From Haliclona indistincta (Eukaryota > Porifera > Demospongiae > Haplosclerida > Chalinidae), in contig OZ024788.1 of assembly GCA_964017065.1 (NCBI GenBank), forward strand, positions 2,949,266 through 3,013,265: DNA of 64,000 bases, given 5' to 3'. Position 1 is the stretch's first letter. The number at the start of each line of letters is the position of its first letter. The notes under the pieces are model-generated. The model was not told the DNA's origin. It did no database searches and worked only from the letters and a program-made list of their open reading frames with translations. This document shows positions 45,316-56,900 of this stretch, piece by piece. Both the position numbers and the translations under genes were made by a program.

Positions 45316-47461
45316 ATGGCGTCATCTTCTGGTGCATGTGGTGATGACGGAGCCGGGGTAAGTTGATCAACTCATAAGTGCTAATTGATTCCGTTTATTA
45401 TACCAGGAGGCTGAGAGGGCTGCGTTTCAAGATCATTACGCCGACCTGTATCGGGCTATCCAGAATCCAACGACAGTGACGACTCTGGCTGTTGGACTGT
45501 ATTCAGCCGGTCTATTGCCAGTAGAAGCGAGGAAAAAAATATGCAATGGATCATCAGTAGACTGTGGTAAAGCGGTGACGGAGCTCCTAGATGAGGTAGA
45601 AACAACAATCCGAGTAGATCCCAACAATTTCTATAAGTTTATGGAAGAACTAGAAAAAGATAGTCGAATGAAGCCCCTCTGTGAAACACTGAGATCTAAA
45701 TGTGGTAAGACTAGCTCTAGCTGTATACAGTATAGATAGTTTCATGGCAAAGGGGTGAAGGAATCTTTGTGCTGAATCTAATGAGAAAAGACGCGTTATG
45801 ACTGGTTACAACGTGCAAAACGCCCACGCTAGTCTTGGTGGGTAACAAAATTGGAACGACCATAAACGCGGCAGCATCGGCACAAAACTGGTATCAAATT
45901 ACAGATCTTCAACCAGAGCATCCACTTTAAGTACAATCATCAGCAACATGCAACTTGGGCCTACAGTTTCACGAAGGCAAATCATGCTATTGTGGGCATG
46001 GCTCACGGACCCACGGTAGAGCCTCTGTTGCTGATGATTATACTTAAAATGGATGCTCGGTTGAAGATCTGTCCTTTGATGCCAGTTTTGTGCTCGGTTG
46101 AAGATGTCCTTTGATGCCATTACGGCCCACCATCACGGATTCGACTCGTTTCTTGCTTAAACAGTATCTACTCAAGCCAGCAGACAAGCATGGTCGTCCT
46201 GGGATAGTGGAAAGCTGCTTCTTACCTTCTAGAAGGCCAGTTCCATCCAATACGAAACTGTACGTACGCGCACCGTCGGCCATCACAAGTCTATCTTTAG
46301 AAACACGGCCATCATGTGTGGAAGTGCAATTTTTAATCAAGTGCGTGTGAGTGTCCCGCTCCTACTCTCTTTCCACGCTCTCTCTTAATTATGCGCTCCT
46401 GGGTTGGTACATTTGTCAAAAAAGAATGGAAACAAGATTTTGAAATGAAATGGATTGTAACAATAGCAGTGTAATGCTACCTCCCTAAATTAACTGATTT
46501 CGATAGTTGTGGTTAATTTAATAGGGAGGTAGCATTACACTGCTATTGTTACAATCCATTTCATTTCAAAATCTTGTTTCCATTCTTTTTTGACAAATGT
46601 ACCAACCCTAAATCTCTTGCATTTTGGTTAAAGTGTTTTTATTACTTGTCATTATTGTGATTAGCCAAATTTACTTACGGATCATGAATATAGCTACTGT
46701 GTACCTGTATGATTGTGACTACATGTTGTGTAATTTTGAGCAATCTGTCTCATTTTCCAAGACTGTCAAATACATGTTGGCTTGTGTATTGAAGTATTGT
46801 GATGGCAGATTCTGCTTGTGTCTTGATTTTTTTAGGCCGGCATACAAGAAAGTTCATTTTTACAATAGTAAAATTACATTTTAAAAGTTGAGTTTTAATC
46901 CTGGCCATCAAATTTGCAGGAACACAGGAGAAATCTGCTGGTGATCCATCTGCTACTCTTGGTAAGCAAGATCACACTGCTACTCTGGGTAAGCATCATC
47001 ATGAACTCGTAGTTTCTTACTAATCTGACTAGTGATTACCCTATAGTAAAGGGTCAAAATTTTGGTAATTGATATAGGTTTTTGTATTGGGATAGTAATT
47101 TAATAGTTCCTAGTTCACATTGTTAGTATTGGGTTATAACAGCAGTGAATTTGTGTGGTGCTAATGATTTCATAACTGGTTCATGTTATCTGCAGGTATT
47201 GGTGACCTTGCTAAGGTGAAGAATGCTTTGGAGAGAGTCAATGACTGGCAGTCTCTTGGGTTGCAGTTGGGACTTTTCTATCCTAGACTAGATCAAATAG
47301 GGAAGAATAATCGTGCTCAGATTGTGGAGTGTAAGACAGAGATGATAGCAGACTGGCTGAATCGAAAAGACGATGTACTCAAAGTTGGTACACCTTCGTG
47401 GTCGGTACTGAAAGCAGCCCTCAAAGGGATAGGAGAGAACGCAGTTGCTGAGGTTATTTAG
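45316..47461 (+). CDS. Locus D: CARD-like plus Death domain adaptor
   Basis: Four exons: 45316-45357 (MASSSGACGDDGAG), 45407-45704, 46920-46961, 47196-47461; 215 aa, ending TAG. Exon 2 has a six-helix CARD-like pattern: YADLYRAIQNPTTVTTLAVG, LYSAGLLPVEARKKI, AVTELLDEVETTI, FYKFMEELEKD, MKPLCETLRS. Exon 4 is a full Death domain (GDLAKVKNALERVNDWQSL ... SWSVLKAALKGIGENAVAEV). The first intron is 49 nt; later junctions are phase 1. Size and order match vertebrate CRADD/RAIDD (CARD then Death), which recruits caspase-2, although homology to CRADD itself is not shown. The neighbouring caspase-like gene at 24.3 kb would be a logical partner. Assignment of the CARD fold is by helix pattern only. Confidence 0.75.
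45901..46072. repeat. Foldback repeat in locus D intron
   Basis: CAGATCTTCAACC...AATCATCAGCAACA pairs with TGTTGCTGATGATT...GGTTGAAGATCTG: arms of about 50 bp and a ~70-bp loop. Confidence 0.8.
46399..46613. mobile_element. Foldback MITE family 2, intact copy
   Basis: Arms of ~95 bp (GGGTTGGTACATTTGTC, GGATTGTAACAATAGCAGTG) meet at a short loop. It is the uninterrupted counterpart of 7048-7852. Confidence 0.85.
46640..46830 (+). repeat. Dispersed repeat, also at 20175-20350
   Basis: About 90 percent similar by eye to 20175-20350 over 170 bp. It lies in the locus D intron next to the MITE. Confidence 0.75.
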
Positions 47462-48179
47462 CCACTTGCTCATAAGATGTGAATGTGAGTTGTCTGCATA
47501 TTAACGGTTGTTATGTTTCAGTTGTTTGTTATTCTGAGTTCAGGTGTCCGGACAACACGACTCAATGCTGAGCAGTAACCACATACAATAGGATAGTAAC
47601 TTGTTTTTACACCATGAACTGACTAAAGTAGTTTGTATTTTTTATACCAGAAAACTCCTGCCTACAGGTTGATCGACTCTTTGCATAATTATGCGTATGC
47701 TTGGTTGAATACCTGTATTGGACTCATTTACATTCATTCATGGTACAGTGGTTTTCGAAGTTCGTGTCTAACAAGTCAAAAATGAAAGTATGACGATAAC
47801 TATTCAAATTCACTTTTATTCCTGTAGTCATGCAATTACATGTATGTGTGTTTGATTGGTCAACGTCATGCTTTTGTTTTGAATTGCTGTGCACTGAAGA
47901 ACTTTGAAAACCGCTGTATCCCCAGCAGAATCAGTCTTTCATTGCGAGAATCTAACATTGATTTAGAGTCTACCAATTTGAAATACTCTAATTTGATCAG
48001 TCAACAGCGTGATTCTATTTCCTGTATAGAGTCACAGTAGCAAAGCTGGGTGAATACATATCGGTTTTTTTCTGAGTTCGTTTTTACAGAACTGATTTTG
48101 TTGAGGAAGGTGTCCGTTCGGTTTCCAAAAGCCAGGCGAAACTGAAAAAATTTCAATAAGCACTGATAGTTTTAATTAT

Positions 48180-48815
48180 GAGAAGAGTGTCAATGACTAG
48201 AAGTCTCTTGGATTGCAATTAGGAAAAAAACGGGCACGATAATCTTAAAAAAGTTGAGCCATGTAAGATAGAGATGATAGCAGCCTGGCTAAAGCAACAA
48301 GAAAGGTACCCCTTCGCCGTCAGTGCTGAAAGCAGCTGAGAATGAGATAGCCAACTAGTTATCTCTTACTAGTGATGGAACCAATTAATTTTATCTACTG
48401 AGACTGTAAAGCAGAAAAGGCACAAAAGAGGTAATTCTAACATACGTATAAAATGCATCTGCTATACCATTGTTCTATAGCTGGTTACGGAGAGGAATCT
48501 CAAAATAAGATAAAGCGCAGAAAGCATGAACAAGGTAGAAATTCTGAACCCATGTTAATTCTATACTTTTATACTAGTGACTAACGAGACTGTAAAGCAG
48601 AAGAATCACAAAAGAGGTATTTCTCTCATACATAAAATGCATCTGTTATTTTCATGGTTTTATAGCTGGTCTCGGAAAGGAATCTTGGAGGAGAAAAGCA
48701 TAAACGAGGTACATTGTACTCTGAACCTATTAGTTCACATTCACACATGTGCTATTCTTTTGTAGCTGGTTCCAATGAATCATCCTCTAGTAAAAAGAGA
48801 CATACATGAGGTATT
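48180..48815 (+). pseudogene. Decayed Death exon with tail mini-exons
   Basis: 48180-48370 is a diverged Death exon (readable MIAAWLKQ near 48275) with several stops. It is followed by four to five tail mini-exons: near 48396 (TVKQKRHKR), 48482-48534 (AGYGEESQNKIKRRKHEQ), 48577-48615 (TNETVKQKNHKR), 48666-48708 and 48768-48808 (SNESSSSKKRHT, stop). The order and the downstream sequence match 59.2-60.9 kb, so this is the remnant of a duplicated locus F 3' end. The mini-exons could still be used as alternative 3' exons by locus D. Confidence 0.6.
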
Positions 48816-49284
48816 CACAATGACACATCATGGTTAACAACCATTTTAATTTCTAGGAAAAATCGGGACACAATCTTACAAATTGTAATTGACTAACTGT
48901 TGCTCTGTTTTTGACAAAGAAAACTATGTTTTTGTTAGTAATGACTTTATGAATATCAGTGGGTGGGTCTCTACTCTTTCAGTACATGTAGTTGCTATGA
49001 TACTGTTAACATAGATACCAGGATAGTGTACACAAAATTATTTCTGATTCTGAGTGAACACAGGAAATACAGCCTAGTGTGCATTATGTAATAACCCATT
49101 GTTATTTCAAGACTGGAACAATAGGAGTTTCTTCATGGATTATATGAACAAATTGAGATTTCCTTTCAAAATTTGCTTACAACAATAGTATAATGGATGA
49201 TGAGGATAATGGATGTACTGTGATGAAGTTCCTGTTAGCTATAATAACAAAAGACAAAAAAATTTGATACGGAATAAATACTAC

Positions 49285-49495
49285 TGCTCTAATGGTTGTT
49301 GTTCTTGTCTGTTAAGCATTTGTTCGATTACTACGTGATCATAGTCTAATGCAATACGTACTTGTTGTAAAACAGCCATTTTCTCTCTTCTGAGATTTTT
49401 CTCAAACCGGGCAAATCACCTGCTTCAGCAATGCACACACCGTGGATGTATACGTATTTTTGTGCGGCGAAGAAGTTTTTGGGGTGGCCATCACA
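49285..49495 (-). pseudogene. GCNT-like 3'-end fragment (pseudogene)
   Basis: Matches 60655-60880, the 3' coding end of the intact minus-strand glycosyltransferase gene, with several indels. The shared sequence continues on the left into non-coding DNA (49110-49285 with 60465-60655: GGAGTTTCTTCATGGATTAT). Homology ends at GAAGTTTTTGGGGTG. This is tail-to-tail duplication with the decayed Death exon block. Confidence 0.8.
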
Positions 49496-49587
49496 AGTCT
49501 ATGTTTAGAAACATGGCCAGGAGGTGCAATTTTTAATCAAGTGCGTGGGACTGTCACGCTCCACCCTTCTTACCGCGCTCACACATG

Positions 49588-49626
49588 ATTGGTCCGGCGA
49601 GTGCGGCGACGAATTTTGGCGCCAAT
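49588..49626 (+). promoter_or_regulatory. CCAAT-type and E2F-like box before locus E
   Basis: ATTGG at 49588-49592 and TTTTGGCGCCAA at 49614-49625, 133 bp before the ATG. The flanking GACGAATTTTGGCGCCAATT is nearly the same as before locus C. Confidence 0.6.
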
Positions 49627-49757
49627 TGTTGTGGACATCATATCGACAGGCAAGGCGCGGGCTATAGGCCGGGGATCGGGAGTCGGGTCGTCCACTCGTC
49701 CCAGTCGTCCAGCCGGCCGGGAGATCGAGAGGACGTAGAGCAAAGTAGAGAGTGGCT

Positions 49758-52700
49758 ATGGCTAGTAGCCGAAGCGCTGGTATTAGCAGGTTGCAGTTCA
49801 CGTTTAAATGTTGTGTTAGAGGCTACCACTACCGTGGAAAAGGTTGGATTCCTGCAGTAGGGGAAGAGCTATCGGCAGAAATAGAAGACACCAATGCCGT
49901 TGATCAAAACGCCATTGCTCTCAAGTTGGCTCGCAGTAATCGAGATACGCAACATGTTGGCTACTTACCTCGAGAAATTTCAAGATATATTGCAGACATA
50001 ATTAGACAAGGAGGTCATGTAGTGTGCAAAGTCAGAGACGCACAGATAAGAATCGGTAAAGGTCCAGAGGTACCAATCGAGGTGTCTGTAACTCTACCAG
50101 ATGAGAAGCTAAGGAGATTGAAACAGCTGATCAACATTTGCTACATAGAACCGGTTTCAGTAGTCCCGTACACGATGCCTGAAGAGGATATTGATTCAGG
50201 TATGCCTGCTGCATGTTTTATTTGTTTAACCAAATTATCCAGGCAGTTAACGTTATGCAGCACCCAGAATCACACGACTGTACATGAGTCTAGTATATTG
50301 TCTGTCTCAGGTCATACACGAGTATTCATTTTGGCAACCCACAAAATGTATACAAGAGTATTATTATGCAACCATTTTGGGGAAAACCCAGGGGAATCTG
50401 ATGGGAGGGTTTCTTGCAGACAGAATTGCTGCATGCAGTTTGCTTGCCTATTGACAGGCATCGAATGTAGCAAATTTCAGCAACGCAGTGTTAGCCATCA
50501 CAGAGTGATGAGCTCACCCTGTAAAGACTAAGCAAGATTGATTGTAAAGAATTTTTCTTTAGTTGTGCGAAAGGTATACGAAGCTAAAACTGCTCAAGCA
50601 AGCTCATCTGCCATCTGTGTAGGTATTTATGCAAGCTATTCGTCGAGTGCTGCTCGTAAGCGATATTACAGCTATGTGGTGCCAGACAGCACAGCCATGG
50701 TACAATAATTGTGGTCAATTTCATGACATAATGTAGATCATTTTGTGTAGATTCTGTAAGTCCTGATGATACTATGAAGTCACTAGGAGTAGCAGTCACT
50801 ATGAAGATCACCAATATTGGTACCCAAGGCTATCCTGGTGTTGGCAAGACATCTGTTCTTGATCTCGCTATGGGGAAAGATCCTGCTCCTATGAGAACTA
50901 GTACAGACTGTGTTGATCCACCATTACACCATATGATGATAAAACACGAAGATTCAGATGAGTGGGAGAAGGTCACCACTGATGAGATGTTTCAGATGGT
51001 GTGTGGAGCAGTTAAGAAGAAGATAGATGAAATGCCCCCAGACAAAGCTGAATCTGATGAACCAATGGATGCAGATGGGCTGTCTATAAATGGCGAATAT
51101 GCAAGTGTAACAGTGAATGCTACTACCAATGAACGTACTGAACGTGTGACTCCGGTGATCGAACAGGTACTACCTCCTCTAGCTGGCAGCACTCATCCAA
51201 CACCTAATCTTCTTACTGACCACTTACCTGGTCTGTCTCACGATTCTTCTAGTGATTCCTCTAATTCTGTTCCTCCTTCTATTTGGTTCAGTGAGCTCAT
51301 GGATCAACTAACTCAAAAGGCTGGGTATGAAAAGTCCGGTGTAATCTTTAATTCCCACTGGGTTTTTGTCAATGATTGTGGTGGCCAACCACCATTTTTA
51401 GATGCTGCTGCTCTCTTTCCTCTAAACCGATGCCTTCAAATTTTCCCTCTCAAACTTGATGAGTCACTGAATGAGAAAGCCGAGTTTTCTTACTATGTCA
51501 ATAATGAGCCTGCCAAAATCAATGAATGTGTGATGTTGACACACAAGGAGGTAATTGAGACTATGGCCAAGTCAGTAGCTTCTATTGAGCCTCCATACAC
51601 ATCATCAGCAAATGTGTATCCATCAGTTGCCAAATTTACAATTGTAGGCACATTTTACGATAAAATAAACCAATGCTCTGAAACGCTAGAAGAGAAAGTA
51701 TCCACCCTCGAAACACTTCTTAAGCCTTATGAGAGTTTTCGCGTCGGTAGTGAGGTTATTTTACCTCTGAATGCAATCACGCAAAACACGAGAGAGTGAA
51801 AATATCTAACCAAGGAGCTGCAAGAGCTGATATTTGATACGTCCGATGTCACAACAGAAGTTGACATGAGGCTGTGCTGGTTTGGATTGTACCTCAGCTT
51901 GCTCGCTAAAGCTGAGAAGGATAAGAAAGTTGTGCTTACACTTGAAGAGTGCTACACGGTCGGTGAGTTTCTGAGCATGAGTAAAGATGAAACCAAACGT
52001 GCACTTCAGTTATTTCACAGCATTGGTCTCATTATGCATTTCGACACTCCATTCGCAAATCTACAAGATTATGTCATTGTCTTTACGAAGCCAGTGCTCA
52101 AAACTGTCTCTCGAACAATCAGTGTCGCTTTTCTTGACTTAAAATTTCTTAAAGGTCAAAATATTATTGTTTCTAGTGAAGATAAGAAGCAACTCCAATA
52201 TCATGGTTTTTTAAGGCTGAGCACAGTGAAGAAGTGCCTTGATTCTAAGCTTACAGCAGAATTCTTGTTAGATATTCTCAAACACGTTAAGATTATTGCT
52301 GAGCTTCCTGGTAACGAATATTTTATGCCTTGTGCCCTTTCCTATGCTCCTGACAATTTAAAGAAGCTTTCTCACCCATGGGTGATCAGATTAAGAGAAA
52401 AACGAGGGATTCGACGTATTGATATTCCCATACCAGTGGGTTATCTGCCTACTCTAATTGTCTTCCTTCTCACTCAAGATGAATCACTTTTTTCAACTAA
52501 TTGTAAGAAGCGGCAGTATCGAAATTGTATTAATTTGCAGTATCGTCCGGGAGGGACTGTCTACTTTGTAGAGCGCCACCTCCAGCTTGAGGTGTACTAC
52601 TCTCTTTGTGATGATCTTCCTCATCAGTGCTCTATTGTGCGAAGGCTAGTACTCGAGTCTATAAACCTGACCGAAAAAAGGCTTAGCATCAAAGAAGGTG

Positions 52701-53418
52701 CTATCATCAAGGTGGACTCTTTCTTATGCTCCTGTGGCAAGGGCAGTGCTCACCACACCTGTGCCTACAACCCTCTCTCGGGGATTCTGGAATGTGAGGA
52801 GACAGATGAGATTTGTACAAGCGTGGACTCTAAACATTTGCATTGGCTAGGTATGTTACATTAACTGCACTAAGATAACATCACACTAGCTTCCTGAATA
52901 TTGTTATGTATTGTACAATTAAGTCACTTTGTCTATCATAATAGGGTTAGTCTCCAAACCATGCTCTCAACCTAACCTTGTGAGTGTGCATGAAAGTGCA
53001 AAGTGTCAGTCTGATGAACAACAAGGTGAGTATTCTTAGGAAATACTGCACATGAATGTATGTGTATTTTTAAAACCCATTATTCAGCTATTTTTATGTG
53101 TGTATTGTTCATATAGGCACATATTATTCTGAAAAACCAGAGATGTGTGATCTGATGACTCACATTGCTTATGAGGCACCTACCAGGTGGCGTCAAGTAG
53201 GACTTCAATTGAGAATACCGATAGCAACACTGAATGGATTCAAGACACAAAATGATGATCCAAGTGAGCTCTACATCCAAGTATTTGAGCAATGGGAGAG
53301 GGAACAGAAAGTGCCGTACACATGGAGAACCATGATCAAAGCTCTCAAGGCAGTTAAAGAACATAGAGTAACTAATGACATCATAGAATGGTTGAGAACA
53401 AGAGAAGAAAAAGATTAA
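49758..53418 (+). CDS. Locus E: HIRAN-GTPase-Death gene with one in-frame stop
   Basis: Exons 49758-50199 (HIRAN, MASSRSAGISRLQFTFKCCV), 50751-52850 (GTPase), 52945-53025 (linker), 53117-53418 (Death, stop); every junction is phase 1. The GTPase exon keeps P-loop GYPGVGKTS, DCGGQPPFLDAAALF, the COR-like part and CSCGKGSAHHTC. The only lesion seen is TGA at 51797-51799 (after THE residues NTRE), between the GTPase and COR-like parts; the frame is otherwise open for all 2100 nt. The Death domain (MCDLMTHIAYEAPTRWRQVG ... TWRTMIKALKAV) is of a different type from loci C, D and F. HIRAN here is about 95 percent identical to locus C, but the GTPase part is the most diverged of the four. It could be a recent pseudogene, a null allele, or a truncated HIRAN-GTPase product. 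Confidence 0.75.
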
Positions 53419-53855
53419 TTTTTGGAAGCTTTTGAAATCTGTTTTTGTGAATAACAACACTGAATGTGGCAATTGGGTAATGTAGGGGAGAGCAATATCC
53501 TTTGTCAGTTTCGATTCCTTTTCAAACTATATGTACCTCTATCCTAGGTCTATAGGGTTGATTACATACAGTAATGATCGAGTGGTACACAACTCTTATC
53601 ATATGGAGATTGGGACACTGGGAGTTTCTTCCCGGAATGAGAGTAAGTTCAGTGGAACAGCACTCATGCTGCGTCACACTAATGGTGGCACATAACTATA
53701 GATTCTTTCAAGCCAGCTACATGCTATCTAAGCGAAGGGTCAGGACAAACAAGAATACTAACCATGATCTACGAAAAGGATTCTTTGATCAACAACCATT
53801 GTGTAAAACAATCATAATGTGGCGCAGTGATGTGGCGTACGCTTTGACTACGTCA

Positions 53856-53867
53856 TTTTGGCGCCAA
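53856..53867 (+). promoter_or_regulatory. E2F-like box before locus F
   Basis: TTTTGGCGCCAA, 109 bp before the ATG at 53976. The surrounding sequence differs from loci C and E, so the box itself is conserved beyond its flanks. Confidence 0.6.
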
Positions 53868-53975
53868 CTGGGATGGGGCGTGTCAACTTGTATGTGTATT
53901 GTTGTGTACCTTGTGGCGATGATATGGCTACCTAGGGGATATACACTTTTCTGAAGTTCTCTCACTCGATCCCAT

Positions 53976-56900
53976 ATGGCTAGCGGTCGTCGTCCACAGT
54001 TTACTTTTTCATGTTGTGTAAGAGGCTACCAGTATCACGGTAAACAAAAAGATTGGATTCCTGCAGTGGGGGAAAAGCTATCGGTGGAAATAGAAAGCGA
54101 CAATCCTCGCGATCAAAACGCCATTGCGGTTCACAACAATCAGCATCATGTCGGCTATCTACCAAAAGAAATTTCAAGTACTATTGCAGAGATGATCAGA
54201 AAAGGAGGGCGTGTTGCGTGCAAAGTCAGAGAGCCGGCACGGATAAGAAGAGGGATAAGAAGCGGGAATGGCGCGGAAGTTCCAATTCAGGTGACTATAA
54301 CCGTTGATCAGAGCAATGCGAGAATGCTAAAAAGATGCGAGGAGCAGATAAGCACTCTGTACAAAGAACCAGTTCTAACTGTTCCCACGTCTAATGAGAA
54401 ATCTGGTATGCTGGCTGCATGTTATGATTCTGTGTGGTACATGTATCATATACACAGATTTACCATTGATTTTCTTATAGCTATGTCATCACAGGAACTC
54501 TCGACAACTATTGCTGAGTGTGGAGGTAAGTAGTAACCTATCACATTAATATTTGCAGTCTTGACAGCAGTAATTGATAAGTCAGGATTATAAACATTAT
54601 TGCCTGATAGAGTAGTAGTCATTATAGCAGTATAAGCTCAAAATTAAAAAGTAATATGTTGTGAAACAGTGGGTAAATAAAACGGTTGTCTGAGGTTCAT
54701 AACCCACGCAACGTGCATTTTTCTAATAACTACTTATAACTTCAACGATTTACATAACAGTATGGGGAAAATAATACATGAAGCGTCTGTGACTGCTATC
54801 TCGACTGTCGAGCAATAGATCGACGCGCTTCAAGCGCAGCAGCATCTTGCCCACAGACGTACAGAGCGAATTTCTGAACTACGATCTAGATTAATTTTTA
54901 AACAATATTTGTGGTCTAGGCTTGCTGTTTTGCAGCGTTAGCAAAGGATTATCGAAAAATCGCTCTATACATCTGTGCGCGCTGGAATTTGTAAGCTGTA
55001 AACGAAGTTCTTTCTGGAGCAAGCAAGCCAAACTGGAGATAACTGCCACAGACCAGTCTTTACTAGACGAGCTCACTGCTCCACGTTAGTTAATACTTTG
55101 TGACTGAAACTTGCTATAATCGATGTTATCGATAGACAAAACAAAGTACATACTGGAGCACGCCTGTACAAAATACCATTGTACAGAAAATAAAGCTACT
55201 TACAAAGTTATGAATCTCATTAAATTGGCACACCACCACCTTAAGGTGGTGGGTACAGGAATTACCAAAAACAAATTATTCATAAGAAAATATGGGAATG
55301 CACGTTGAAGATACGAATTATTACTAGTTAATTAACTAATTTTTACTACATGTAGTTAGATATCATTGCGGTTTCAGACTTTTTGTTCTCCATAGAAGTA
55401 CGTGGATTTTTATACACAATTTTATTATGACGCCTGGATTTCTTTTTTGATTCTGGATCTGATAGCTTCAATATGTAGAATAAATGATATTCATGACTTC
55501 AGCAAGTAGCTTTATTTTCTAGCCATAGGTATTTGTATAGTTTGCTTGTGTATCGATAGTCTTTGACCATATCAAGTTTCATCCGCGCTGTGTTAGCCAT
55601 AACAGAAAGACGAGCCCGCCCGATGGCGACCAAGATGGTTACATTTTTCTTAAGTTATGTGTAGCGTACGAAGCTAAAACTGCTCTAGCAAGCTCATCTG
55701 CCATCTATGCAAAAACCATAAACTTATTAGACTATGTAACCGGGACTGGAAACGAAGCTTGTGCATGAAACACTCAGCGTTGGCGTTGCTATGGCTAATG
55801 AATTGCCTACGAACAGCAATGGCGACTATACTGAGCATCAAAAAGTTTTGTATTCAATCTGATAAGTAGTTTATAGGAACAGTAGCTTGCTGAAACTATT
55901 AGCTGATTCGAGCAGTGTCAAAGGCATAACTACACAGCCTTTTCGATTGGCTTATCACCTGTACAACGAGAATAAAGGGTGAAAGAGACGATCGTTTCAG
56001 TAAATTCACGCCAGTTTTGCAGATGTTATAAACGTCTGGACACTTTAAATCATCCAGCATGCAAAAGAACTGTTGAATAGTAATCGGTGCTTTACACAAA
56101 GACAAAACAACTACGAGGCGACAAAACTTTGCATCGTCGAAGCTTACCACCGGACACCTCACCAATGAAGACTTTGTTGTGATGAACATTTTCCCCACAC
56201 AAATAGCACCATGCAACTAAGTTCAGCCCAAAAAACAGTTACCTTCGTCTTCATCGCTCATTGCTGAAAATGGTAAGACCTGACAAACATTTTGTATCGA
56301 AATAGGCTGTAAAACAACGTCCCACATCCGCAACAATGAATGATTAGTTGCCTGTACAGTTGTGTAGATAGCAGCGCACGAGTTTGAGCCAACTTATGGT
56401 AGTAGCTATAACCATCTAGGGAACGTAACATGGCGTTCTAATGCAATAACGACTGTTTTTCTGTCCGAACTTGACCTTCTTTTGACAACAAGTCAGGAAT
56501 ATGACTAACCTAACAATGCAGAGTGTTTCACATGAAATTTATTGCTACTATGCACTCACGTGATCTCGTTTCCAGTCTCGGTTATGTAGTCTAATAAGTC
56601 AATGCAAAGACGGTTGTATGGATTTCGCCAAGCTATGCTCGTACACGACTGTGTGCTGCCAGGCAGCAAGAGTGCGTTGCTGTAATACGTAATAATTTCT
56701 GAAAACCATTGAATTTCAGATTCTGTAAATTCCGATAATGCCATGATGTCTCTAGGAATAACAGTCACAATGAATATCATCAATATCGGTGCCCAAGGAT
56801 ATCCCGACATTGGTAAAACATCTGTTCTTGACCTCACTATGGGGAAAGATCCAGCTCCCACGAGAACTAGTACAGACTGTGTTGATCCACCCTCTTGCTA

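Noticed and set aside
51797..51799. Selenocysteine codon in locus E
   Set aside because: The paralogs have ordinary residues there, not Cys or Sec, and no selenoprotein family is involved.
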